Part shown: positions 1 through 6,689 of the stretch, piece by piece
Position numbering within the stretch: position 1 is the stretch's first letter
Layout of the letters: the number at the start of each line of letters is the position of its first letter
Assembly: GCA_964608495.1 (NCBI GenBank)
Contig: CAZSOQ010000215.1
Coordinates: 1-8,952 of the forward strand
Direction of reading: 5' to 3'
DNA from: JAKORR01 sp964608495
Lineage (GTDB): Bacteria; Armatimonadota; Zipacnadia; Zipacnadales; FEN-943
Length of the DNA stretch: 8,952 nt
The notes under the pieces: generated by a model
Databases searched by the model: none
What the model was told of the DNA's origin: nothing
Seen by the model: the letters and a program-made list of their open reading frames with translations, nothing else
Position numbers and translations under genes: made by a program

Positions 1-793
1 CACCGCGCAACGGCGCCTCGAGCTCTCGGCCCACCATCATCCGCACGAGCTGCACCTCGTCCAGCTCCTCTACCCTTCGCGTCCCCACCACCTTCCCGTC
101 CCGCAGCACCGTCGCGCGGTCCGCCACGTCGAAGATCTCCGCCAGCCGGTGCGAGATGTAGATCACGCTCACGCCCTGACCCTTCAGCCGCTCGACCTGC
201 TCGAACAGGGCCCTCAGGTCGTGCTCCGTCAGCGCCGCCGACGGCTCGTCCATGCTCAGAATCCGCGCCCCCACCGACAGCGCCTTCGCGATCTCCACCA
301 TCTGCTGCCCCGCCACCGATAGGCGCGCCACCACCGCGCCCGGGTCCAGGGAGATCTGCATCCGCGAGAGGACCTGCCGCGCGCGCGCCTCCAGTTCCCC
401 CCAGTCCAGGAAGCCCGCCTTCCGCCTCGGCTCGCGCCCCAGGAAGATGTTCTCCGCCACCGTCAGGTAGGGGACCAGGTTGAACTCCTGGTAGATGGCC
501 GCGATGCCCGCCCGCAGCGCCTCCGCCGGGCTCCGCAGCTCCATCGGCCGCCCAAAAACCTCTATCGCGCCCGCGTCCCGCCGTATCGCGCCCGTCAGGA
601 TCTTCACCAGCGTGGACTTGCCCGCCCCATTCTCACCCACCAGCGCGTGGACCTCGCCCACCGCCAGCGCGAAGTCCACATCGTCCAGTGCCTGCACGCC
701 GGGGAAGCGCTTGCTCACCCCGCGCACGCGCAGGGCCGGACCGCCGGGCGCCGGGGTCTCCGCGGCTGCCGGTCCCATGGGGCTGGCGCTCAC
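1..793 (-). CDS. Sugar ABC transporter ATP-binding protein, RbsA/MglA type (C-terminal part missing)
   Basis: Likely hydrolyses ATP at the inner membrane to drive uptake of a mono- or small oligosaccharide delivered by the binding lipoprotein encoded just upstream. The 264 residues visible are the first nucleotide-binding domain: Walker A GENGAGKST at 53-61, Q-loop Gln102 in YQEFNLVP, signature LSVAGQQ at 158-164, Walker B ILSMDEP from 178, and switch His215 in YISHRL. A degenerate signature followed by MVEIAKAL is usual for the first domain of the RbsA/MglA/XylG/AraG family, whose members are about 500 residues with two such domains. The second domain lies off the left edge. I chose GTG at 793-791, 5 nt after the binding-protein stop and preceded by GAGGAATAGGGCGG. 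An in-frame ATG at 778-776 is the alternative. Close spacing suggests translational coupling. The sugar cannot be read from the sequence. Confidence 0.93.
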   Translation of the reverse strand, partial: MSASPMGPAAAETPAPGGPALRVRGVSKRFPGVQALDDVDFALAVGEVHALVGENGAGKSTLVKILTGAIRRDAGAIEVFGRPMELRSPAEALRAGIAAIYQEFNLVPYLTVAENIFLGREPRRKAGFLDWGELEARARQVLSRMQISLDPGAVVARLSVAGQQMVEIAKALSVGARILSMDEPSAALTEHDLRALFEQVERLKGQGVSVIYISHRLAEIFDVADRATVLRDGKVVGTRRVEELDEVQLVRMMVGRELEAPLRG

Positions 794-798
794 CCGCC

Positions 799-1869
799 CT
801 ATTCCTCGACCAGCATCCACTCATCCCCCGACTGGCGCAGCTTGCCCTCTGCCTTCATCTGCTCCAGCCGCGCCTTGTCAACTATGTCCACGTCTATGGG
901 GATGAACTTCTCCAGAGCTTCCCCCGCGAAGTGCCGCGCGATCGCCTCAATCGCCGTCTTCCCCATCCGGTACGGATGCTGCACCACGTCCGCCTTGAGC
1001 TGACCGCCCGCCAGGATCTCGCCCACCGCCTCCGGCGTCGCGTCATACCCCACGATCACTATCTTCTCCGCGCCCTTGTGCGCCCGACACGCCGCCAGCG
1101 CCCCCAGCGCCGAGTCGTCGTTGATCCCGAACACCCCGGCGATGTCCGGCCGCGACGTCAGCGTGTTCTCCATCACGTCCCGCGCCTTCGCCCGCTGTCC
1201 CTCCGCCGGCTGCTTCGTCACAATGTCCAGCCCGGCATGCTTGGCCAGCTCCTCCTCGAATCCCGCCACCCGCTCCTGCACCGACGTCACGGCCGGGTGG
1301 TCGATCACGACCACCTTCCCCTTGCCGCCCAGGGCCTCGGCCAGATACTGCGCCGCCAGGCGCCCGCCCTGCTTGTTGTCCGAGGCGATGTGGGAGACCA
1401 CATCCCCTTCCTTCGCCGCGATGTCCGCCGTGAACACCGGTATCCCGGCCGCATTGGCCTTCTTCACCGCGCCGCCCACGCTCGCCGAGTCCGCCGGGCA
1501 CAGGATTATCGCGTCCACCTTCTCCACTACGAAGTTCGCCACCTGATCGTCCTGCAGCTTGGCGTCGAATTCCGCGGACTCGATCAGCAGCTCCGCCCCC
1601 GTCGCCTTCACCGCATCGCGGAAGCCCCGCTCCAGGTCCTGGTAGAACACGTGCTGCTTCGTCAGCAGGCTGATGCCTATGCGCTTGCCGTCCAGCCGTG
1701 GACTCTCGGTCCCGCCTCCGGGCGCGGCCTGCGGCGACGGCACCGGCCCCGTGCTCGGCGTCACCTCCGGGGGCGCCTGCCTGCCACACGAGCAAAGCGT
1801 CGCAACGAGGATCCCCACTACCAGCGCCAGGCTCCAGAGGTTGCGCAGCGACCCTTGGCGATAGCTCAT
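799..1869 (-). CDS. Sugar-binding lipoprotein of an ABC transporter, RbsB-like (periplasmic binding protein family 4)
   Basis: Likely captures a sugar outside the inner membrane and delivers it to the transporter whose ATPase follows. The 356-residue protein begins with a positively charged segment and a hydrophobic stretch (about 11-27) ending in a lipobox, LCSC, with Cys28 as the predicted lipidated residue. A Pro/Gly/Thr-rich linker (about 30-58) leads to the two-lobed fold typical of ribose/galactose-binding proteins (about 62-325). Typical landmarks are RIGISLLTKQHVFYQ at the first strand, DAIILCPADS, an IPVFTAD-type strand, VFGINDDSALGALAA and VIVGYDATPEA. The ATG is supported by AGGGAGG 8 nt upstream. 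It is the first gene of a minus-strand operon and diverges from the lyase gene at 2130. The ligand is not determinable; the neighbouring lyases make a uronate-derived sugar a reasonable guess. Confidence 0.94.
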   Translation of the reverse strand: MSYRQGSLRNLWSLALVVGILVATLCSCGRQAPPEVTPSTGPVPSPQAAPGGGTESPRLDGKRIGISLLTKQHVFYQDLERGFRDAVKATGAELLIESAEFDAKLQDDQVANFVVEKVDAIILCPADSASVGGAVKKANAAGIPVFTADIAAKEGDVVSHIASDNKQGGRLAAQYLAEALGGKGKVVVIDHPAVTSVQERVAGFEEELAKHAGLDIVTKQPAEGQRAKARDVMENTLTSRPDIAGVFGINDDSALGALAACRAHKGAEKIVIVGYDATPEAVGEILAGGQLKADVVQHPYRMGKTAIEAIARHFAGEALEKFIPIDVDIVDKARLEQMKAEGKLRQSGDEWMLVEE

Positions 1870-1925
1870 CTTCCGGGCCTCCCTGGCTCGTCGGACTCTC
1901 CGCTTGCCGTCCCTGCCCCTCGCGG

Positions 1926-1943
1926 AGCCGGGCCCTGCCGGCT
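1926..1943 (-). other. Hairpin in the predicted leader of the transporter operon
   Basis: A perfect 6-bp inverted repeat, AGCCGG and CCGGCT, surrounds a 6-nt loop, with imperfect pairing extending outwards. It lies between the predicted promoter (1974-2002) and the binding-protein start (1869). It could affect leader stability or bind a regulator, but in such GC-rich DNA it may be chance. Confidence 0.3.
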
Positions 1944-1973
1944 GCGGGGATGGCCGTCACGCCCCTTCGCGCA

Positions 1974-2002
1974 ATGATACCCTCTAGCCTCGTTCCCGCC
2001 AA
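1974..2002 (-). promoter_or_regulatory. Candidate sigma70-type promoter for the sugar ABC operon
   Basis: On the minus strand, TTGGCG (2002-1997) is followed by exactly 17 nt and then TATCAT (1979-1974). These match 4 of 6 and 5 of 6 consensus positions. The -10 is one of the few AT-rich spots in the 1870-2129 divergent region. Transcription would start near 1967, giving a leader of about 98 nt. I see no comparable promoter facing the lyase gene at 2130 in the rest of the gap. Confidence 0.5.
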
Positions 2003-2129
2003 TCGCGCCGCGCCTCACCTTCCCGTCCGGCCGCGTCCCGCGCCGCCCCACAAGGTCCCCCGCCGCGCCGCAGGAAGACTCCGCCGGCCCGGGTGCCGCC
2101 GCGTCCGGCCGCCACGCGAGGTGATCTCC

Positions 2130-5100
2130 ATGCGCGTCCCGATCCTGGCCCTGGTCCTGGCCGTCCTGCTTGCCACGCGAGCACCGGCGCAGGACGACCT
2201 GCTCTTCTACGACTTCGAGCAGGGCGCCGACCTCGCGGCCTACCCGGCCCTGGATCCCTCCGGCGACGTCGAGGCCCGCATCGTCTCGCCGGGCGCGGAC
2301 GGCGCGGGTCACTGCCTGCTCGTGGCCAATCCTCGGCCGTCCCGCTACGACGGCGTCCTCCTGCGTCAGTCCTTCGAGCACCGCAAGAACCTGCTGCTTT
2401 CCTTCGACTACCGCGCCGAGATCGAGCAGGGCAAGGAAGCGGCCTACATCGGCATCATCTTCTACGACACCGACGACAAGCAGTTCTGGGGGTCGGTGCC
2501 CTTCCAGTCCGACTGGCGCCACGCGGAGGTGGCCGTCGCCGGTCTGAGCCCCACCAACGAGGGCTCCCTGCGCCTCGGCCAGGTCTTCCACCGCATCAGC
2601 CTCTACGGCCGCGCCCAGGGCGACCAGGAGGCCCTCATGCGCGTGTGGATTGACAGTCTGCGCATCACCACGAAGCCCCGCGAGAGCGTCCTCTCCGACC
2701 GCTCCCGCGTCTCCACCGCCAACCCGCCGCTTTTCGACTGGCCCCGCTCGGACGGCGCCTCCCGCCTCCAGTTCTCGCCGAGCCCCGACTTCCCGCCCGA
2801 TAGCACGACGGCGGTCGAGGTCTCGCGCAACTGGCATCTCCCTGACGCCCCGCTCGACCCGGCCGTCTGGTACTGGCGCACCTGGACCTCCACGCCCCTG
2901 GCCGAGGGTTGGTCGGACATCGAGCGCCTCGAGATCCCGCCCGAGGCCCATCGCTTCAGGGCCGCCCCGCTTCCGGTCGCGGAGCTGGCCGAACGCCCGC
3001 ACCCGCGCCTGCTCGACGCTCAGCGCGAGCGCGCGGCCCTCGACGACGCGGCCCTGGCCGCGTTGGTGGGCAAGGCCGAGGCCCTGTACAAGCAGGGCGT
3101 GCCGGACGACTGCCCCGTCTGGGTCGAGGGCGACCCGCGCTGGCCCACCTGGATTGACTGGTACGGCAAGGCCCACGGCGGGATCACCAGCCGCACCGGC
3201 CGGCGCCTCGAGGACCTGGGCCGCCTGTGCGCGATCACCGGCGACGAGCGCGTGCGGCAGTGGACGCGCGAGCTCGCCCTCAAGGCCGCCGCTTGGGATC
3301 CCGACGGCGGCAGTGCCATGAGCCGCGGCGACATCGGCGCCCACCACTTCCTGCGCGGCCTCAATTGGTGCTACGACGCCCTGCACGACTACCTCCCCGA
3401 CGACGAGCGCGCCCGCCTGCGCGACATCATCATCCGCCGCGCCGGCCGGTTCTGGGACCGTCTCAATCCCTTCCGCGGCTCGGCCGAGAACAACCACGCC
3501 TGGTTGCAGACCTACGGCCTCGCCGAGTGCGGCGTCGTTCTTCTCGGCGAGCACCCCGAGGCCGAGCAGTGGCTCACCTACTCGCTGGACCTCTACGTCG
3601 GCCGCTTCCTCTGCGCCCTCGGCTACCAGGGCGACAACAACGAGGGCATCAGCTACTGGGACTACGGCCTGTACTTCGTCACCGACTTCGCCGACATGAT
3701 GCGCGAGGTCTGCGGCGTGGACCTCTACGCCCACCCCTGGCTCGCCCAGACCGCGCGCTTCCCCATGTACTGCGCGCCGCCCGGCGCCTGGGCCGTGTCC
3801 TTCGCCGACACGAGCCAGCCAAACCACGGCGTGCGCGGGCCCGCCTGCCAGGGCCGCGTGGGCGAGCTGGCCGTGCGGACCCGCGACCCCTACGCCCTGT
3901 GGTACTCGGGCGCCCGCGAGCCCGTCGAGGGCCTCGAGCCGCGCCCGCCCGTGGACCTCCCTCAGTCCATCTGGTACCGCTACATCGGCTGGGCCATATT
4001 TAACACCTCGCTGGTGGACGGCCGCGACGGTGTGACCTTCGCCCTGCGCAGCGGGCCCTTCTACGCCGGCCATCAGCACGAGGACCTCAACGCCTTCGTC
4101 CTCCACGCCTACGGCGAGAAGCTGGCCCTCGACGGCGGCCACTACGACTGGTACGGCAGCGCTCACTTCAAGGGCTACTCGACCCTCACCCGCGCCCACA
4201 ACTCCATCCTGGTCAACGGCCAGGACCAGGGCTCGCGCAAGGCCGGAGCCGACGGCCGCATCGCCGCCTACTTCGACTCCCCAGGCTACGGCTACGTCGT
4301 GGGCGACGTCTCCGACCCCGACGTCTACGCCGGCCGGGTCACACGCTTCGACCGACGCGTGCTCTTCGTGAAGCCGGGGTACGTGGTCATCCACGACCTG
4401 CTGGCCGCCGCCCAGGGCCCGGCCCGCTGGGACTGGCTGCTGCACACCGCGGCCGACATCCGCACCGACGCGGCGAACCGCGCCTTCGCCGTGACCTCGG
4501 GCGAGGCGTCCCTGTCCGGCCGCTTCCTCGCGCCCACCGACGTCTCCCTCCAGGTGACCAAGGGCTACCCCGTCGAGCCCGTGGACCGCTACAGCACGAA
4601 CCCGCTGCCGCCCGAGCGCTATGTGGACGAGTGGACCCTGACCGCCACGCCCGCCCAGGAGCGCGCCGAGGAGGACCTTCTCGTGGTCCTCCGGGTCAGT
4701 AGGGGAGAGGGGCGCCCCGTGCCGGCCAGGAGCCTCGATGCCCAGGGCGCCTGCGCCGCGCTCGTCGAGGACGAGGACGGCACCACCCACGTGCTCAGCC
4801 GCCGGCGCGACGCCGAGGGACCAATGCGCGCCGACGGCATGGTCGCCCAGGGCGAAATGGCCGCCGTCACCCTCGCCGCCGACGGCGTCCTTCGCCGCGC
4901 CTTCCTGGCCCGCGGCACGTCCCTCACCGTCCGCGGCACGGTCATCCTTCACGTCTCCGCGCCTGCCGACCTCGCGCTCCTCTCGACGCCCGACGGCAAG
5001 CTGCTCAGCCTCTCGGCAGCGGGGCCGGTAAGGGTCGCGGTCGCCTGTGGGGCGTCCCCGGCCAAGGTGCTGCTGAACGGCCGGCCTGCCCGCGCGGCGT

Positions 5101-5951
5101 TCAGCGCCGACGAGGCCCTGCTGGCCCTCGAGGTCCCGGCCGGCGAGCACGAGCTGGCCTACGGTCCCCGCCCCGAGCGGGTGATCTCCCATGCCCTGCC
5201 GCCCCTGGCTCTGCGGGCGGCTGACCGGACCCAGGCGCTGTCGGGCTATGCCCGGCGCCGCGCCGAGGACCTCCGGTGCCACTACTGGGGAGCCTTCGAC
5301 GCGCCCCGCGCTGACCGCTATCGTCTGGCGCCCGTCGGGGGCGACGAGGCCCAGGTCCTGCTCACCGTGGACGGCCGCCCCGTGCCGGCCGATGCCTCGC
5401 TGTGGCTCACGCAGGGCCGCCACTGGGCCACGGTGACCGCGACGGCAGAGCTCGAGGCCCTGAGCCTGCGGGCCGAGGGCGTCGAGCCGCGCGACGCCGA
5501 GATGCTGGAGGCGTCCTTCAAGCCCGACGCCGACGCGCTCGTGTTCGAGGCCGAGGCGGTGGCGGCGGAGGGTGAGGTCAAGGGCAAGGCGATGGAGAAG
5601 GTCGCGGCGTCCGGGGGCGTGGCTCACTGCGTGTGGGACACGGTGGGGCAGTGGGCCGAGTGGGCGCTCACGGTCCCGGCGGCCGGCCGATACACGCTGC
5701 TGATCCGCGGCGCCGGCGAGGCCGACGAGGTCCTCCGGGCGCTGAGCCTTGACGGCAAGCCGCTCTTCGAGCGCGGGGGCATCGTGCGCTTGCACGGCAC
5801 GGGCGGCTGGTGTCGCACCGAGAACGACTGGCGCTACTTCCGCGTGCCGGTGGTGCTGGAGCTATCGGCGGGGGAGCACCGGCTGCGCATGGAGCAGCTC
5901 GGCGGCTCGATGAACCTGGACCTCTTCGCCCTTTGTCCTCTGGCCGAGTAG
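2130..5951 (+). CDS. Exported multidomain heparinase II/III-family polysaccharide lyase
   Basis: Predicted to cleave uronic-acid-containing polysaccharide by beta-elimination outside the cytoplasm. The 1273-residue protein starts with a signal peptide (MRVPILALVLAVLLATRAPAQ, cut near residue 20). Reading in order: an N-terminal beta-rich, probably carbohydrate-binding domain (about 20-181); a DUF4962-like segment (about 198-330, NPPLFDWP and YYWR-like motifs); an alpha/alpha toroid (about 330-600) with ENNHAW (Asn455, His456) and NEGISYWDYG (Tyr509, Tyr512); and the heparinase II/III beta-sheet domain (about 630-880) with GHQHEDLN (His648, His650), Asp668 and RAHN (His690). A PA14-like stretch (about 1050-1115) and a CBM6/35-like domain (about 1138-1270) follow. 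Asn-His, Tyr and the later His/Asp residues match the catalytic and metal sites known in HepII and PL17 lyases; the one-to-one assignment is inferred. The frame is open upstream to 1698, but the ATG at 2130 has GAGGTG 6 nt before it and begins the signal peptide. The substrate (heparin-like, alginate or other) is not decidable. Confidence 0.9.
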   Translation: MRVPILALVLAVLLATRAPAQDDLLFYDFEQGADLAAYPALDPSGDVEARIVSPGADGAGHCLLVANPRPSRYDGVLLRQSFEHRKNLLLSFDYRAEIEQGKEAAYIGIIFYDTDDKQFWGSVPFQSDWRHAEVAVAGLSPTNEGSLRLGQVFHRISLYGRAQGDQEALMRVWIDSLRITTKPRESVLSDRSRVSTANPPLFDWPRSDGASRLQFSPSPDFPPDSTTAVEVSRNWHLPDAPLDPAVWYWRTWTSTPLAEGWSDIERLEIPPEAHRFRAAPLPVAELAERPHPRLLDAQRERAALDDAALAALVGKAEALYKQGVPDDCPVWVEGDPRWPTWIDWYGKAHGGITSRTGRRLEDLGRLCAITGDERVRQWTRELALKAAAWDPDGGSAMSRGDIGAHHFLRGLNWCYDALHDYLPDDERARLRDIIIRRAGRFWDRLNPFRGSAENNHAWLQTYGLAECGVVLLGEHPEAEQWLTYSLDLYVGRFLCALGYQGDNNEGISYWDYGLYFVTDFADMMREVCGVDLYAHPWLAQTARFPMYCAPPGAWAVSFADTSQPNHGVRGPACQGRVGELAVRTRDPYALWYSGAREPVEGLEPRPPVDLPQSIWYRYIGWAIFNTSLVDGRDGVTFALRSGPFYAGHQHEDLNAFVLHAYGEKLALDGGHYDWYGSAHFKGYSTLTRAHNSILVNGQDQGSRKAGADGRIAAYFDSPGYGYVVGDVSDPDVYAGRVTRFDRRVLFVKPGYVVIHDLLAAAQGPARWDWLLHTAADIRTDAANRAFAVTSGEASLSGRFLAPTDVSLQVTKGYPVEPVDRYSTNPLPPERYVDEWTLTATPAQERAEEDLLVVLRVSRGEGRPVPARSLDAQGACAALVEDEDGTTHVLSRRRDAEGPMRADGMVAQGEMAAVTLAADGVLRRAFLARGTSLTVRGTVILHVSAPADLALLSTPDGKLLSLSAAGPVRVAVACGASPAKVLLNGRPARAAFSADEALLALEVPAGEHELAYGPRPERVISHALPPLALRAADRTQALSGYARRRAEDLRCHYWGAFDAPRADRYRLAPVGGDEAQVLLTVDGRPVPADASLWLTQGRHWATVTATAELEALSLRAEGVEPRDAEMLEASFKPDADALVFEAEAVAAEGEVKGKAMEKVAASGGVAHCVWDTVGQWAEWALTVPAAGRYTLLIRGAGEADEVLRALSLDGKPLFERGGIVRLHGTGGWCRTENDWRYFRVPVVLELSAGEHRLRMEQLGGSMNLDLFALCPLAE

Positions 5952-6057
5952 CCACCGTCCCACCCCGCCGGCCCGTCTGTCTAGATGCCGCGGCTACGGG
6001 TGGCGCGTGGTCTCGATAGCGGCCGAGGTCCAGCCCGTGCCGAGACGACGGCCGATA

Positions 6058-6080
6058 GTAGTCGCAGGCTTTAGCCTGCG
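6058..6080 (+). repeat. REP-like hairpin with GTAG foot, copy 1
   Basis: GTAG (6058-6061) and one T precede a perfect 7-bp stem, CGCAGGC and GCCTGCG, around a TTTA loop. A GTAG tetranucleotide 5' of a short GC-rich hairpin is the layout of bacterial REP elements recognised by RAYT (TnpA_REP) transposases. Membership of that class is inferred; no RAYT gene is in the window. Confidence 0.6.
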
Positions 6081-6161
6081 GGGGTGGAGGCTGCTGTGGT
6101 GCTGTTGTGGCCGGCAGCGGGAAAGACGGACGGCGGTGCCAGAGCCCCGTCTCACACTGGG

Positions 6162-6193
6162 GACCACCGCGCGGCCACCGGTGACGCGTGGTC
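6162..6193. repeat. Dyad across the unit 1/unit 2 junction of the 181-bp array
   Basis: GACCACCGCG (6162-6171) pairs with CGCGTGGTC (6185-6193) with one bulged C. The loop contains the 8-bp palindrome CACCGGTG. The structure exists only where two units meet: the left arm is absent before unit 1. Confidence 0.55.
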
Positions 6194-6238
6194 TCGATAG
6201 CGGCCGAGGTCCAGCCCGTGCCGAGACGGCGGCCGATA

Positions 6239-6261
6239 GTAGTCGCAGGCTTTAGCCTGCG
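6239..6261 (+). repeat. REP-like hairpin with GTAG foot, copy 2
   Basis: Identical to copy 1, 181 bp downstream: GTAG at 6239-6242, one T, then the 7-bp stem with TTTA loop at 6244-6261. Confidence 0.6.
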
Positions 6262-6342
6262 GGGGTGGAGGCTGCTGTGGTGCTGTTGTGGCCGGCAGCG
6301 GGAAAGACGGACGGCGGTGCCAGAGCCCCGTCTCACACTGGG

Positions 6343-6374
6343 GACCACCGCGCGGCCACCGGTGACGCGTGGTC
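6343..6374. repeat. Dyad across the unit 2/unit 3 junction of the 181-bp array
   Basis: Same structure as at 6162-6193, one period later: a GACCACCGCG arm and a CGCGTGGTC arm around a CACCGGTG-containing loop. Confidence 0.55.
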
Positions 6375-6419
6375 TCGATAGCGGCCGAGGTCCAGCCCGT
6401 GCCGAGACGGCGGCCGATA

Positions 6420-6442
6420 GTAGTCGCAGGCTTTGGCCTGCG
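6420..6442 (+). repeat. REP-like hairpin with GTAG foot, copy 3
   Basis: As copies 1 and 2, but the loop is TTTG instead of TTTA, so both stem arms are intact and the only change is unpaired. This unit loses similarity to the others from about 6482. Confidence 0.6.
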
Positions 6443-6609
6443 GGGGTGGAGGCTGCTGTGGTGCTGTTGTGGCCGGCAGCGAGAGAGACGGCGGCGGGGC
6501 CAGAGACCGGCCCTGCAAGGGGGCTGTGGCTGCACGGTGTCCCCTGATCTCCCGCGGACGAGGCCTTACGCGTACCCATCACGATCATCGCGAGTGGATG
6601 GGGGTCTGG

Positions 6610-6642
6610 GGGAGCGGGCTCCCGGCGGACCTGACGGTCCGC
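6610..6642. other. Two adjacent hairpins in the convergent intergenic region
   Basis: GGGAGC/GCTCCC with a 2-nt spacer (6610-6623) is followed one base later by GCGGACC-TGAC-GGTCCGC (6625-6642), a perfect 7-bp stem with a 4-nt loop. There is no T-tract on either strand, so an ordinary intrinsic terminator is not supported. The second hairpin could be another REP-type element. The rest of 6508-6689 shows no coding region that I can support. Confidence 0.5.
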
Positions 6643-6645
6643 TAA

Positions 6646-6675
6646 CAGGGGGTGCACGGGAACAGCGTCCCCCTG
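6646..6675 (-). terminator. Hairpin 14 nt after the DapA-family stop, possible terminator
   Basis: CAGGGGG (6646-6652) and CCCCCTG (6669-6675) form a perfect 7-bp stem around a 16-nt loop, 14 nt beyond the stop of the minus-strand gene ending at 6690. Position suggests transcription termination or 3'-end protection. The loop is long and no U-run follows, so function is uncertain. Confidence 0.35.
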
Positions 6676-6689
6676 CCCCGCCACGTCGT

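Larger units (their letters stand above)
5989..6507. repeat. Tandem array of a 181-bp repeat, just under three copies
   Basis: Three head-to-tail units run about 5989-6169, 6170-6350 and 6351-6507, with an exact period of 181 bp (TCTCGATAGC recurs at 6011, 6192 and 6373). From 6000 on, units 1 and 2 differ by only two substitutions (6003/6184 and 6048/6229). Units 2 and 3 are identical from 6181/6362 up to about 6300/6481 except for one hairpin-loop base. After that the third unit diverges and stops. The array lies between convergent genes. Each unit contains a REP-like hairpin and two further dyads. Open frames run through it, but 181 is not a multiple of 3, so the frame changes from unit to unit and coding is unlikely. 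Confidence 0.95.

Noticed and set aside
688..1977. Long open frame on the plus strand opposite the binding-protein gene
   Set aside because: The translation is an Arg/Leu/His-rich shadow with no recognisable motif; the minus-strand product is a clear lipoprotein.
1698..2129. Possible 144-residue N-terminal extension of the lyase
   Set aside because: The frame is open but overlaps the divergent binding-protein gene. The ATG at 2130 has a good ribosome-binding site and starts a signal peptide, which must be N-terminal.
1866..5795. Very long open frame on the minus strand opposite the large lyase gene
   Set aside because: It is the antisense shadow of a GC-rich gene with strong codon bias; its translation is low-complexity and shows no domain, while the plus strand has a signal peptide and family motifs.
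5989..6507. CRISPR array
   Set aside because: The units are contiguous 181-bp copies without unique spacers, and no cas gene is nearby.
6007..6547. Repeated small proteins beginning MVSIAAEVQP in the tandem array
   Set aside because: They arise from the same repeat read in different frames. The period of 181 shifts the frame each unit, and no ribosome-binding site or known family is evident.
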